A stretch of 64,000 nt of DNA from Lacinutrix jangbogonensis (GCF_000797445.1 NZ_JSWF01000031.1:1-64000), one strand, 5' to 3'. Numbered from the stretch's first letter, positions 15,782 to 25,755 are shown. Made by a program: numbers and translations. Notes: generated by a model not told the origin, from the sequence alone.

Positions 15782-17212
15782 TTAAAACTCTGCATTTTGA
15801 GGTGTTCTAGGATAAGGTATTACATCGCGAATGTTGCCCATTCCAGTAGCAAACATTACTAAACGCTCGAAACCTAAACCAAAACCAGAATGTACAGCTG
15901 TTCCATATTTTCGAAGATCTAAGTACCACCATAACTCTTCTTCTGAAATATCTAAAACAGCCATTTTTTGTTTTAAAATGTCTAAACGCTCTTCACGTTG
16001 CGATCCTCCTGCCATTTCTCCAATACCTGGAAATAAAACATCCATTGCACGAACGGTTTTCCCGTCTTCGTTTAAACGCATGTAAAAGGCTTTAATATTT
16101 GCAGGATAATCGAATAAAATTACAGGACATTTAAAGTGTTTTTCTACTAAGAAACGTTCGTGTTCAGACTGTAAGTCGGCTCCCCATTCATTAATTATAT
16201 ATTTGAATTTTTTCTTTTTATTAGGCTTAGAATTTCTAAGAATATCTATGGCTTCAGTATAGCTTACGCGTTTAAAATTATTGTCGGTTACGAATTTTAA
16301 TTTTTCAATTAAAGATAACTCGCTACGTTCGGCTTGAGGTTTTGTTTTTTCTTCATCTCGTAAACGTTGATCTAAAAACGCTAAGTCTTCAGCATTATGT
16401 TCTAAAACATAAGCGATAACAGATTTCATAAAGTCTTCTGCTAAATCCATGTTTCCTGCTAAATCCATGAAAGCTACTTCTGGTTCAATCATCCAGAATT
16501 CTGATAAATGACGCGATGTATTAGAGTTTTCTGCTCTAAATGTTGGTCCAAAAGTATACACTTTACCAAGAGACATCGCATAAGTTTCGGCTTCTAACTG
16601 ACCAGAAACAGTAAGGTTTGTGTCTTTTCCAAAGAAATTTTTAGTATGGTCAATAGCTCCACCTTCTGTTAATGGCGGTTTTTTTTGATCTAAAGTACTC
16701 ACGCGAAACATTTCACCTGCACCTTCTGCATCACTTCCTGTTATAATTGGTGTGTGCATATGGTAAAAACCGTTATCGTTAAAATACTTATGAACAGCAA
16801 AAGATAATGCAGATCGTAAACGCATTACAGCACTAAAAGTATTCGTTCTTGTTCGTAAATGAGCGTTTTCTCTTAAAAACTCGAAAGAGTGTTTTTTAGG
16901 TTGAATTGGATACGTTTCGGGATCACTATCTCCTAAAATCTCTATAGAAGATACTACAATTTCAACGCTTTGACCTTTACCTTGGCTTTCTACTAATTCA
17001 CCTTTAATATGAACAGCAGCACCAGTTGTAATTCGCTTTAAGGTGTCTTCATCTGTATTTTCAAAATCAACAACACATTGTATATTATTTAATGTAGAAC
17101 CATCGTTTAAGGCAATAAATCTTTTGGCTCTAAAGGTGCGAACCCAACCTTTAATTTCGACGCTTTCTTGCTTCGTTTCTTTTAATAATTGTGCAATTGT
17201 TAATGTTGTCAT
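15782..17212 (-). CDS. asnS: Asparaginyl-tRNA synthetase
   Basis: This 476-residue class IIb synthetase charges tRNA-Asn. An N-terminal OB-fold anticodon-binding domain (residues 1-110) precedes the catalytic core, with motif 2 around FGPTFRAENSNTSRHLSEFW and motif 3 GFGLGFERLVMFATG near the C-terminus. The RAENSNTSRHL sequence and the overall length favour AsnRS over AspRS, which would carry an extra inserted domain. It is transcribed towards rpoN, a frequent flavobacterial pairing. Confidence 0.95.
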   Translation of the reverse strand: MTTLTIAQLLKETKQESVEIKGWVRTFRAKRFIALNDGSTLNNIQCVVDFENTDEDTLKRITTGAAVHIKGELVESQGKGQSVEIVVSSIEILGDSDPETYPIQPKKHSFEFLRENAHLRTRTNTFSAVMRLRSALSFAVHKYFNDNGFYHMHTPIITGSDAEGAGEMFRVSTLDQKKPPLTEGGAIDHTKNFFGKDTNLTVSGQLEAETYAMSLGKVYTFGPTFRAENSNTSRHLSEFWMIEPEVAFMDLAGNMDLAEDFMKSVIAYVLEHNAEDLAFLDQRLRDEEKTKPQAERSELSLIEKLKFVTDNNFKRVSYTEAIDILRNSKPNKKKKFKYIINEWGADLQSEHERFLVEKHFKCPVILFDYPANIKAFYMRLNEDGKTVRAMDVLFPGIGEMAGGSQREERLDILKQKMAVLDISEEELWWYLDLRKYGTAVHSGFGLGFERLVMFATGMGNIRDVIPYPRTPQNAEF

Positions 17213-17258
17213 TTTTGTATTTAATTAGATGGCAAATATATATTTTTAAGTCGTTTAT

Positions 17259-19670
17259 TTATTCTGATTCGTCTGAAATTTCATCTCCATCATTTTCAAT
17301 TGGGATAATATTTATAGATGGTTTTTTTAGAATTTGTTTGTTAGCAATACTACGCTCTAAAGACAATAGTAGTGAAGGCAGTAATAGTAAGTTTGATAAC
17401 ATTGCAAATAGTAATGTTACAGAAACTAATGCGCCAAGTGCAACTGTACCTCCAAAACTTGAAATTGTAAATACCGAAAAACCAAAGAATAAAACAATAG
17501 AAGTATAAAACATACTTACTCCGGTTTCTCTTAAAGCAGCATAAACCGACTTTTTAATCCTCCAGTTATTGGCTTGTAATTCTTGACGGTATTTTGCTAA
17601 AAAGTGAATGGTATCATCTACCGAAATTCCAAAAGCAATACTGAAAACCAAGATAGTTGACGGCTTTATTGGTACGCCTAAATATCCCATTAAACCTGCT
17701 GTTACAACTAACGGTAATAAATTTGGTATTAGCGAAACAATAATCATTCTAAAGGAACGAAACATGTAAGCCATAAACAGAGAAATAAGAAAGATGGCTA
17801 AAGACAATGATAACGCTAAATTATTAACTAGATATTTTGTGCCTTTTTGAAACACCAAAGCTTTTCCTGTAATAGTAACATTGTATTTTTCTTTTGGGAA
17901 TACCTTGTTTATTTTGTGAACTAGATTCTCTTCTATGCGTTCCATTTTGTCAGTCCCAATATCTTTCATGAACGTAGTTATTCGAGCATATTGACCAGTA
18001 GAATCTACAAAGTTATTTAAGAGATTAGTTTCTCCGGAAGTTGAGTTTTTCGCATAAGGCATAATAAAAGCTTCTTCCTGTTTTGTTGGAAGCTGATAGT
18101 ATTTTGGATTACCATTATAGTAAGCTTGCTTAGAATATTTAACGAGGCTAACCACAGAAATAGGACGTGATAATTCTGGTATTTCAATTATTAAATCTTC
18201 AAGTGCGTTCATACGTTTTAAGGTAGCCGATTTCATGACTCCCTTTTTACGTTTGGTATCTATCAAAATCTCCATTGGCATAATACCATTAAACTCTGCT
18301 TCGAAAAAGCGAATGTCACTAAAAAATTCAGCATTTTTAGGCATGTCTTCTATTAAGCTTCCTGAGACTTTTATTTTATAAATTCCTATAATACAAACAA
18401 TTATTAATCCTAAGGAAGTGACGTAAATGGCAATACGTTTTTCTTTTACCATACGTTCTGTCCAATCTACAAAACCACCAATCCAACGTTTGTTTAAATG
18501 TTCTAAATGCCGCTCTTTTGGGTAAGGTAAAAACGTGTATAAAATTGGAATAATAAGTAAACAAAGAATAAAGATAGCCAATATACTAAGTGAAGCAACA
18601 ACACCAAATTCCTTTAAAAGTTTGCTTTCTGTAAAAATAAAAGTTGCGAATCCAGAGGCTGTTGTAACGTTCGTCATTAAAGTGGCATTACCAACTTTGG
18701 TAATAACACGTTGAAGCGATTTTACTTTATTACCATGTAATTTTACTTCGTGTTGGTATTTGTTAATTAGGAAAATACAATTTGGAATCCCAATAACAAT
18801 AATAAGCGGTGGAATTAAGGCTGTTAAAACTGTGATTTCGTATTTTAAAAGACCAAGGATCCCTAAAGTCCACATGACACCAGTACAAACAACAATTAAT
18901 GAAATAAAAGTAGCACGAAAAGATCTAAAAAATAAAAAGAAAATAAATGATGTAATGGCCAACGCAGCTAGAACAAACAAACCAATTTCGTCTACAATAT
19001 TTTGTGCATTTAAGGTTCTAATGTATGGCATTCCAGAAATGCGAACGTCTAGATTGTAAGTGTCTTCGAAAACCTTAACTTTTTTCATTAAAGTTTCAAT
19101 AACAAAATCTTTTCTTGCAGGTGTATTTACTAGCTCTTTTTTAAGGTAAATGGCCGTTCGTACCGTTTTGGTTTCTTTGTTAAATAGAAAGTTATCGTAA
19201 AACGGGTATTTGTTGAAAAGCTCTTCTTCAAGTAATTTTATTTCAGATGAAGACTTAACAGAGTCTTTTATAAAAGGTTCTAAATCGAACTTTTGTTCTT
19301 TAGTGTTTTTTACCAGTTTTTGTAAATCTTTAATAGAAACAACACTTTCAACTTCGTTTGCAGATCTAAAACTCTCTGATAGCGTGTTCCAAGCGTTTAG
19401 CTTTTTAACAGTAAAAAGTGTAGAATCTTTAACGCCTAAAACAATAAGGTTTCCTTCTTCTCCAAAGATGTCTAGAAAATTATTATACTCAATATTTACT
19501 TCATGATCATCCGGGAGTAAATTAGCTTCAGTATAAGTAAAACGCATGTATTTCCATTGCGTACTAAATAAAATGGTAATGATTGTTATGCCTAAGAGAA
19601 TACCAATTTTATTACGTAAAATTAGCCTAGCCACAATATCCCAAAATTTTGATTTTTTTTGTTTCGTCAT
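17259..19670 (-). CDS. MMPL/RND-family transporter (SSD-containing)
   Basis: This 803-residue inner-membrane protein has two halves, each with one helix, a large periplasmic loop and a five-helix sterol-sensing-like bundle. Characteristic segments are LTALIPPLIIVIGIPNCIFLINKYQHE in the first half and VFSIAFGISVDDTIHFLAKYRQE in the second, the latter with the paired Asp residues of RND proton relays. Family members export lipids or other hydrophobic compounds. A -7-like element TACCTTTG lies just upstream. The gene 46 nt further on is asnS. The substrate is unknown. Confidence 0.85.
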   Translation of the reverse strand: MTKQKKSKFWDIVARLILRNKIGILLGITIITILFSTQWKYMRFTYTEANLLPDDHEVNIEYNNFLDIFGEEGNLIVLGVKDSTLFTVKKLNAWNTLSESFRSANEVESVVSIKDLQKLVKNTKEQKFDLEPFIKDSVKSSSEIKLLEEELFNKYPFYDNFLFNKETKTVRTAIYLKKELVNTPARKDFVIETLMKKVKVFEDTYNLDVRISGMPYIRTLNAQNIVDEIGLFVLAALAITSFIFFLFFRSFRATFISLIVVCTGVMWTLGILGLLKYEITVLTALIPPLIIVIGIPNCIFLINKYQHEVKLHGNKVKSLQRVITKVGNATLMTNVTTASGFATFIFTESKLLKEFGVVASLSILAIFILCLLIIPILYTFLPYPKERHLEHLNKRWIGGFVDWTERMVKEKRIAIYVTSLGLIIVCIIGIYKIKVSGSLIEDMPKNAEFFSDIRFFEAEFNGIMPMEILIDTKRKKGVMKSATLKRMNALEDLIIEIPELSRPISVVSLVKYSKQAYYNGNPKYYQLPTKQEEAFIMPYAKNSTSGETNLLNNFVDSTGQYARITTFMKDIGTDKMERIEENLVHKINKVFPKEKYNVTITGKALVFQKGTKYLVNNLALSLSLAIFLISLFMAYMFRSFRMIIVSLIPNLLPLVVTAGLMGYLGVPIKPSTILVFSIAFGISVDDTIHFLAKYRQELQANNWRIKKSVYAALRETGVSMFYTSIVLFFGFSVFTISSFGGTVALGALVSVTLLFAMLSNLLLLPSLLLSLERSIANKQILKKPSINIIPIENDGDEISDESE

Positions 19671-19689
19671 GTTGCATTAAAAGGAGATT

Positions 19690-19697
19690 CAAAGGTA
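19690..19697 (-). promoter_or_regulatory. Candidate -7 element upstream of the MMPL gene
   Basis: TACCTTTG on the minus strand fits the Bacteroidota -7 consensus TAnnTTTG and lies 19 nt before the ATG. No clear TTTG at the right distance upstream was found, so the call is weak. Confidence 0.35.
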
Positions 19698-19747
19698 TGC
19701 AAAACCTATAGATTATGTGTCATTTCAAAACAGAAATGGTGAAGTAG

Positions 19748-21016
19748 CTATAATGTAATATTAAAAGTAAATTTAAGCGCAATATTATCCTCTTCTCTAG
19801 GTAAGTGGTAGGCGCCATAACGGTAAGTGAAACTCAAACCGAAACCAAATAAAAGTTTATTGATTTCGAAACCAGATTCTGTATACCCATTTTCTAAAGT
19901 GTCAAAGCTTACGTTTTGATGTCTAGAGATATTGTTCATATTACCAATTGCATAACGTGTTATCAGTACTAATTGCGGATTAAAATATTTGGAAATATGA
20001 AAAGGTTTTACGTAATGTTTAACCACTAAGGTTGCAAATCTATCCGAGAAAAACTCGTTAAAGTACATCGTTTCAAAACTATTAATTCCGGCAACAGAGA
20101 AACGCTGTAAAATGGTTTCTTTAGTAATATTATTTGGGTAGGCATGGTATAAATGGGTTAAAGGTGCATCTCCATGTGCTAAGCCCAAAGAAAAAGTGCC
20201 TATAGTATGAGACTCTTTATTGTGTGTGATTTTATGTATGGTTCTAAAATCTAGTTTCGAAAAATTAAAATCGGCATTTAAAACAGTCTTAAAACTCTTA
20301 CTATATTGTAAGGTAAATTTTGGGTAGCCATCGACAATGGTTTCTGTTTTTCTATCTATTGTTTCATATTCTACAAACGGATTCCATTGGACAGAAACTT
20401 TAGCAATTGTGGTTTCAAAAGAACCATAATAAGTATTATCAAGAAAGTAACTATAATCATAAGTTGGACGAATATTACTAATAGCAACTTCGGTTTCTGT
20501 AATTAATTTAGGATTTATTTCGTATTCAAGAGAAATAGCAGACGTAATGTGTTTGTGAAATAAACTAATATTAAGTAAACGAGGTTCGAAGAATGAAAAT
20601 GTTCTGCCATCTGTTAAAAAATTGGAACTCCCGGTTTCCATTAAATCATCTATATACGATATGTTAAGCCAGCTTTTGGTTTTCTTATTTAAAAGAAATC
20701 CACCACCAATTTTGTATTTAAAACGATGGTCTCTAAAACCATAAACACCATAAGAATCAATTCTAAAATTCTTTGAAAATTTATCATTTGTTACTCCACC
20801 TAATCCAGTTCTAAAGCCTTCGTATTGATTGAATTTTATAAGGTAACGCAAATCGAAATTCCATACTTTAGTAGGGAAGAAACCGTTACCAATTTGCTTT
20901 AAAAGGATGCTAGATTTTGTTGAATCTGTAGGTTTTTCTATCTCTTTTTCTGGTATTTGTCCAGTTGCTGTGAGTACAGAAAAAAGAAAAAACGTATATG
21001 ACCAAAGGTTGCGCAT
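19748..21016 (-). CDS. DUF5686-like outer-membrane beta-barrel protein
   Basis: This 422-residue protein has a signal peptide followed by alternating aromatic beta-strands to the end (final FTFNITL). The opening part KVWNFDLRYLIKFNQYEGFRTGLGGVTND, then FRIDSYGVYGFRDHRFKYKIGGG, and the late block FEINKLLFGFGLSFTYRYG match the barrel half of flavobacterial DUF5686 proteins as I remember them. The N-terminal carboxypeptidase-like domain of that family is absent. It starts 8 nt after the small secreted protein gene, so the two are probably one operon. Confidence 0.65.
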   Translation of the reverse strand: MRNLWSYTFFLFSVLTATGQIPEKEIEKPTDSTKSSILLKQIGNGFFPTKVWNFDLRYLIKFNQYEGFRTGLGGVTNDKFSKNFRIDSYGVYGFRDHRFKYKIGGGFLLNKKTKSWLNISYIDDLMETGSSNFLTDGRTFSFFEPRLLNISLFHKHITSAISLEYEINPKLITETEVAISNIRPTYDYSYFLDNTYYGSFETTIAKVSVQWNPFVEYETIDRKTETIVDGYPKFTLQYSKSFKTVLNADFNFSKLDFRTIHKITHNKESHTIGTFSLGLAHGDAPLTHLYHAYPNNITKETILQRFSVAGINSFETMYFNEFFSDRFATLVVKHYVKPFHISKYFNPQLVLITRYAIGNMNNISRHQNVSFDTLENGYTESGFEINKLLFGFGLSFTYRYGAYHLPREEDNIALKFTFNITL

Positions 21017-21024
21017 AAATTAGT

Positions 21025-21330
21025 TTAATAACGATCTAATAGCTGTAGATAGGATGGTTTTATATTATTTCTAGAGGCTATTTCACCTTTTTTATCTCCA
21101 TAAAATAGAGGTTTACAATCTGGATTTGCTATTAACTCCATGCTAGACATTGACGAAATTTTACCTTGCGCATTATAAAGCATAATGTAAGGAATTATAG
21201 TTATTTGCATCTTTTTTACTTGCTTATCACAGCTTAAATACGCACTTGTTGGTGTAAATTCATAACCTTGCGCCAAACTTATTGTAGAAAATAGGCTACA
21301 CAAAAATGAAATGGATTTAATATAGCGCAT
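21025..21330 (-). CDS. Small secreted protein of unknown function
   Basis: This 101-residue protein has a signal peptide ending near SLAQG, one Cys pair (Cys34 and Cys72) and no recognised domain. It lies 8 nt upstream of the DUF5686-like barrel gene on the same strand, so a functional link with that outer-membrane protein is likely. Nothing more can be said from sequence. Confidence 0.55.
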   Translation of the reverse strand: MRYIKSISFLCSLFSTISLAQGYEFTPTSAYLSCDKQVKKMQITIIPYIMLYNAQGKISSMSSMELIANPDCKPLFYGDKKGEIASRNNIKPSYLQLLDRY

Positions 21331-21398
21331 AATTATATAAACGATAAAGTTAATAGTCCTCGTTTAAAAAAAAGCTACAATTAAGTCGCTTTTAACGT

Positions 21399-21956
21399 TT
21401 AAACCGTCATGATCTCTTTGTCTTTATTGGCTAAAATCTCTTCTATACGTTTTGAACACGTATCTGTAAGTGTTTGTATATCGGCTTCAGCATTTTTCTG
21501 TAAATCTTCCGAGATACCATCAACCTTTTTTATTTCGTTATTGGCATCTTTTCTTGCATTTCTAACACCAACTTTAGCATCTTCAGCTTCAGCTTTTGCT
21601 TGCTTTCCTAGATCTCGTCTGCGTTCTTCGGTTAAAGGCGGAACACTAATAATAAGAATCTCTCCATTATTCATTGGGTTGAAACCTAGATTAGCGACTT
21701 GAATCGCTTTCTCGATGGGTTGTATCATGTTTTTTTCCCAAGGTTGTACAGTAATTGTTCTACCGTCTGGAGTGTTTACGTTTGCTACTTGAGTTAATGG
21801 TGTTTGAGAACCATAATAGTCTACCATAACGCCGCCTAGCATAGAAGGACTAGCTTTACCAGCACGTATGTTAGAAAATTGTTTAATAAGGTGTTGAATC
21901 GCATTGTCCATCGACTCTTTGGTGCTATCTATTATAAATTGAATGTCTTCGTTCAT
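21399..21956 (-). CDS. frr: Ribosome recycling factor
   Basis: This 185-residue protein has the full RRF length. With EF-G it splits post-termination ribosomes. Recognisable blocks are RAGKASPSML near residues 32-41, VDYYGSQTPLTQVANV, PPLTEERRRDL near 105-115 and VRNARKDANNEIKK near 130-143. It lies downstream of pyrH, its usual neighbour, with 167 nt between them. Confidence 0.95.
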   Translation of the reverse strand: MNEDIQFIIDSTKESMDNAIQHLIKQFSNIRAGKASPSMLGGVMVDYYGSQTPLTQVANVNTPDGRTITVQPWEKNMIQPIEKAIQVANLGFNPMNNGEILIISVPPLTEERRRDLGKQAKAEAEDAKVGVRNARKDANNEIKKVDGISEDLQKNAEADIQTLTDTCSKRIEEILANKDKEIMTV

Positions 21957-22123
21957 TGTTGAAATATTTATTACTAATTAGCTTTATTCAAGAATTAAGC
22001 CAAAATTTATTTATGCTGTTCAACTGATTCTAGTCGAAGTGCATATTCTAATTCAATTACTAATGTAAACAATTTTAAAAAATGACACAAGTTTAACTAG
22101 ATTCTAGTTTGCAAAGGAATAGA

Positions 22124-22831
22124 TTATAAACTTACTTGAGTTCCAATTTTTTCTCCACAAACAACCTTCATTAGGTTTCCTCTTGTATTCATATCGAACA
22201 CTATAATTGGTAAATCATTTTCTTGACTCAGCGTAAAAGCTGTTGTGTCCATAACTTTTAATCCTTTTTTAAGCACATCAGCAAAAGTAATATGGTCGAA
22301 TTTAATTGCACTAGCATCTTTTTCTGGATCTGTATTGTAAATACCATCGACACGAGTGCCTTTTAAAATAACATCTGCTTCAATTTCAATTGCTCTTAAA
22401 ACTGCTGCAGAATCTGTAGTAAAATATGGGTTTCCTGTTCCTCCACCAAATATAACTACACGTCCTTTTCGTAAGTGGCTCATTGCTTTTCTTCTAATAA
22501 AAGGTTCAGCAACTTCGTCAATTTTAATAGCAGTTTGTAAACGTGTTTTTACATCTGCATCTTCTAAAGCTTGTTGTAAAGCTAAACCGTTTATAACGGT
22601 TGCTAGCATTCCCATATGGTCGCCTTGCACACGATCCATACCATTCATGGCTCCAGCAACACCTCTAAAAATATTTCCACCACCAATAACAATGGCAACC
22701 TCAATACCTTTTTCTGTTACTGCTTTTATGTCTTGTGCATATTCTGCTAGACGTTCTGGATCAATACCATATTGACGATTTCCCATTAAGGCTTCACCAG
22801 ATAGTTTTAGGAGGATTCTTTTGTATTTCAT
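22124..22831 (-). CDS. pyrH: UMP kinase
   Basis: This hexameric amino-acid-kinase-fold enzyme phosphorylates UMP to UDP. From the ATG at 22831 the protein is 235 residues and starts [15 protein letters not shown], the family's usual beginning; an upstream frame from 22873 would add 14 unrelated residues. GGGNIFRG near residue 50 and [17 protein letters not shown]-like sequence near 127 are the nucleotide-binding blocks, and [13 protein letters not shown] lies near 158. In most bacteria it follows tsf directly; here a 6.3-kb island separates them. Confidence 0.95.
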   Translation of the reverse strand: MKYKRILLKLSGEALMGNRQYGIDPERLAEYAQDIKAVTEKGIEVAIVIGGGNIFRGVAGAMNGMDRVQGDHMGMLATVINGLALQQALEDADVKTRLQTAIKIDEVAEPFIRRKAMSHLRKGRVVIFGGGTGNPYFTTDSAAVLRAIEIEADVILKGTRVDGIYNTDPEKDASAIKFDHITFADVLKKGLKVMDTTAFTLSQENDLPIIVFDMNTRGNLMKVVCGEKIGTQVSL

Positions 22832-22870
22832 GTGTGTGTTGTTTACGCTGACGCGGAAATAAGAGTTATG

Positions 22871-22878
22871 CAAAATTA
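22871..22878 (-). promoter_or_regulatory. Candidate -7 element of a separate pyrH promoter
   Basis: TAATTTTG on the minus strand matches TAnnTTTG and lies about 40 nt before the pyrH ATG. A promoter here would be needed because terminators and the accessory island cut pyrH off from the rpsB-tsf transcript. Confidence 0.4.
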
Positions 22879-22961
22879 CATAAAATTTTTATTTTTAAAA
22901 TTATAATGATTGCTGAAATCAAAAAAATTTAAATTGATAGTTTTAGCTCAAGTGGAAGCAT

Positions 22962-22999
22962 AAAAAAACCACTAGCTCTAAAAATAGAGTAGTGGTTTT
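22962..22999 (-). terminator. Repeated island-2 terminator, copy 3
   Basis: The hairpin AAACCACTAGCTCTA...TAGAGTAGTGGTTT has a T-run on the minus strand and ends the unit C partner gene 12 nt after its stop. Nearly identical copies lie at 25694-25731 and 29076-29115. Confidence 0.8.
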
Positions 23000-23010
23000 G
23001 TATAATTTTT

Positions 23011-23517
23011 TTATTGCTCAGTCCGAAAAGGACCTTTACCTAATTGAGTATAGGTTACATCTCTAATTGTCCCATCATATTTAGCATTCCAAGCCATATG
23101 TTTTTTCCTGTCATTTATGTATGTAATAATAAAAATACGTTTCTGATTTTTTATTAAGCTTAACTCATTATGGGTTTCTATAAAGGATTTATCTTTAAAA
23201 TACTCATTAGGTGTAATATAGTTTATAGAATCTATATTTATTTGCTCTCCAATTTGATATATATTACGCTCTTCTAATTTAGGATCTAATATTATGAAAT
23301 TGTAATTATCATGTGAAAAACGAGAATCTTTACTTATTATACTAAAATGAGTTCTATACTCACCTTTAGAACCAAAAAAGTTTCTCGAGTCTATAAATAT
23401 ATATACATCTTCAATACTATTATTCTGAATAAAAAGTTTTTTTTCTGAATATATTTCTTGTTGAGAAAAACAGTTTGTTGTTATTAAAAAAATAATATAA
23501 GTATAAATATATTTCAT
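23011..23517 (-). CDS. Exported partner/immunity-like protein of unit C
   Basis: This 168-residue protein has a signal peptide ending near NCFSQ. It is a close paralogue of the orphan at 13685-14185 along its full length and a distant one of 12953-13447. It begins 12 nt after the stop of the unit C metallopeptidase gene, so the pair forms one transcript. No known domain is recognised. The pairing of a variable exported enzyme with a small exported protein suggests inhibition of the enzyme in the periplasm or on the surface, which is inference. Confidence 0.65.
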   Translation of the reverse strand: MKYIYTYIIFLITTNCFSQQEIYSEKKLFIQNNSIEDVYIFIDSRNFFGSKGEYRTHFSIISKDSRFSHDNYNFIILDPKLEERNIYQIGEQINIDSINYITPNEYFKDKSFIETHNELSLIKNQKRIFIITYINDRKKHMAWNAKYDGTIRDVTYTQLGKGPFRTEQ

Positions 23518-23529
23518 AGTTATTCTATT

Positions 23530-25429
23530 TTAATTGCAATTATTAGTGTAATGTGTTCTTGCAGAAACTTCAACAAAATTTTTCTTTGTTAATTCTAAAG
23601 GAACATCCTGAATATTATTTATAAAGTCTTCTGTTTCTTCTAGACCAATCCATGATATATAATCCATTAATTGCTCAATTGTGAAATCTCCATAGAAATT
23701 TAAGCTATCACCATTAACATTTGTCAAAAAATCACTATCAGAGTCATTCAGCCAAGTATGAATATTAACCAAATTCTGTGCCATTTTAGTTCTATAACTT
23801 AGTGCGTTAAAAAACTCATGATTCCATTGACTACTATTTTCCGGAGGTAAAGCATTATACCTTACTAATAATTGATTAAAAATTACTGTTTCGATAGAAA
23901 AAACTTGAGGACTTCCGGTAAATGTAATACTTGTTCCTTGATTATTAATATAATTAATATCAACAATTAAACCTAACCTAACTAATCTTTCAATCAACTC
24001 AGCATGAATACTCTCGTGAATTAATGTTAATGCTAGCTCAAGAGTTGAAGCATTTTGAACAAAGTTTGTATCAAAAACAATATTATAAATAGTTTTCTGT
24101 GTTAAAGGGTTTAATACAGCTCTTGTTTCAGCATCTTCTCCAGTTGTTATATCTGCAACTCTAAATGTAACATTTGCATTTTTAGCACTATCAAAATGAT
24201 CATTAATAATGTCATTAAAAACTGTACTTGATAGTCCTTTTAACTTTTCATAAACACAATTCAGTTTTTGATTACTTTTAAAAGTAGGATGTAAAATTAC
24301 ATTATTAGGAGAATCAAAATCACCACCACCACAAATAGCCAAAGCAGCTTCTTCTGCAAAACCCATATTACCTTGACTGTAACTATCTAAACTTCCTGTC
24401 GCAATGTTACCATTTGGGTCTATAGTAAGAGTAAATTCTAAGAAATTTAAAATTTCTTCTTGTTGATCTTCTGTTAATTCATTATTAAAACAACTATCGC
24501 TACTATTATCTTTTAATAGTTTTTTGAATTTTTTTTGTCTTAATTGTTCTGGTGTTGGTGCATAACCAGAAGACACACCTTGTTGAGAACTCTGTTGTCC
24601 TGCTCCACTTTGTTGCCCACTAGATGGGCTAGTATTTGTTCCTGGAATATAACTACCTCCTGTTGAACCATCTATACATCCCCAATCTATACCTATTAAA
24701 CTATTATTTGATGGTGTTGCCATACCTACTTTTCCCCAACGTTTACATCCATTAGTATTTGTGGGACTATAAGCGCCATCAGAAAAACTATGGGTGCCAC
24801 TTGCTTCAGGACCACTACAATTTGAACCTGTAACATCCCAAACTAAGCAATTACTATCTACTGTTAATTTAGAAAACAAATCTCCTGTAAAGCTATTAGG
24901 CTCTAATTCGCCATAAGTAACTTTACCTTCTAAATTCACATAGTCGTTATTTCTAAATGATTCTATTTCACTATCTGTTAAATCGTAACGTATTAAAAGC
25001 TCTCTATAACTTCCATTTGGCTCTAAACTTAATACAACATTTTGTATACCTTGTGGATGGTCGTAATCGAAAGCCAAAAAAGTATAAGAATGGTAACTGC
25101 CATCTGCAGATTCTAAATACTTTGCGGAACTATCTTCTATGGCAATATTTATAGAATCGTTAAGTATTAATTTTGATGCTTCGTTTGTTTTATTTATCTC
25201 TTTTGTGGTTTTTAGTTTATTTAATGCTTGTTTTAAATTTTCATTATTATTTATAGTATTAATATAAACAATACTTGTGTTATATTTTGCTTGATGTTTT
25301 ACAGTTGGTTCTTGTTTTTGAAAATCATCGTCTTTTTCACAGGAAATAGTGAAAATAGAAACTCCAAATAAGAGAATGCCTAGCTTAACATAATGCCTTA
25401 GCTTGTTTGTTTGTTTGTTTGTTTTTCAT
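23530..25429 (-). CDS. Phase-variable surface lipoprotein with HExxHA metallopeptidase-like domain (unit C, currently out of frame)
   Basis: The ATG at 25429 is followed by four CAAA units and then by the full open frame in the +1 phase, so translation now stops after 14 codons (M-K-N-K-Q-T-N-K-Q-A-K-A-L-C). With six units the ORF is 635 residues: a signal peptide with lipobox SIFTISC, then E-K-D-D-D, an exported domain alike to units A and B (SAKYLESADGSYHSYTF), a Cys segment, a Gly/Ser/Gln linker, and HESIHA near residue 474. It continues with a conserved His (WNHEFF), a W-I-G-L motif and the tail NNIQDVPLELTKKNFVE. An internal TTG at 25077 would lack the signal peptide and is not credible. 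The partner gene follows after 12 nt. Confidence 0.75.
25406..25421 (-). repeat. Tetranucleotide tract (CAAA)4 after the unit C start codon
   Basis: Four perfect CAAA units follow ATG-AAAAA and are followed by CAAG. Frame arithmetic from the ATG to the stop at 23530 gives 1900 nt, one more than a multiple of three; adding two units (or removing one) restores a single ORF. Gain or loss of units by slipped-strand mispairing would switch the gene. Confidence 0.85.
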
Positions 25430-25454
25430 TTACTAAAAGTTTTAAAATGTTATT

Positions 25455-25470
25455 GGTTTAATATTAAACC
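25455..25470. promoter_or_regulatory. 16-bp perfect palindrome upstream of unit C
   Basis: GGTTTAATATTAAACC is self-complementary and lies 26 nt upstream of the ATG. It is conserved at 28838-28853 before unit D. It may be an operator or an mRNA 5' hairpin; the binding partner is unknown. Confidence 0.4.
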
Positions 25471-25634
25471 GTTTTGGTTGCTATTAAAACTAATTTTTAA
25501 GGAGATTGTACTTTATATTGAGACAACGTTACTTTTCAATACCCGTACATTTTCTTAAAAGTAAATAAAAAAGTAACTTGATTTATCGTCAATTGTTTAA
25601 TTAATGTTAAAATCGTCCTTTTTTCAAGATTGTG

Positions 25635-25652
25635 TTACGGAAAATACCGTAA
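25635..25652. promoter_or_regulatory. Inverted repeat TTACGG-N6-CCGTAA upstream of unit C
   Basis: A perfect 6-bp-arm inverted repeat lies about 205 nt upstream of the start, conserved at 29018-29035. The form suits a dimeric helix-turn-helix regulator. It is a candidate operator only. Confidence 0.35.
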
Positions 25653-25693
25653 TTGAGACAAATTGATAATAATGTTGGTTCAGTTTTAAGCAT

Positions 25694-25731
25694 AAAAAAA
25701 CCACTAGCTTTAAAAATAGAGTAGTGGTTTT
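25694..25731 (-). terminator. Repeated island-2 terminator, copy 2
   Basis: Same hairpin as at 22962 and 29076. It lies downstream of the orphan partner gene at 25944 and its decayed tail, and immediately upstream of the unit C promoter region. Confidence 0.8.
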
Positions 25732-25755
25732 GTATAATTTTATAAAGTTGTTTGT

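Larger units (their letters stand above)
25361..25734 (-). repeat. Direct repeat, copy 1: terminator, promoter region, SSR and signal-peptide start
   Basis: This 374-nt block is nearly identical to 28740-29118 (379 nt; the difference is one more CAAA unit and one more A in a run). It contains, in the direction of transcription, the terminator hairpin, two inverted repeats, the ATG, the (CAAA)n tract and the signal-peptide codons. It marks the boundary of a tandemly duplicated unit. Confidence 0.9.

Noticed and set aside
15782-17212. Aspartyl- rather than asparaginyl-tRNA synthetase
   Set aside because: The 476-residue length lacks the large bacterial AspRS insertion, and the motif 2 region reads as AsnRS.
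22010-22050. Possible dispersed repeat between frr and pyrH
   Set aside because: It resembles flavobacterial intergenic repeats only loosely and has no second copy in the window.
23530-25077. Unit C lipoprotein as a 515-residue protein starting at an internal TTG
   Set aside because: The frame is open a further 108 codons upstream and encodes the lipoprotein signal and exported domain shared with units A and B. The true ATG lies before the CAAA tract.
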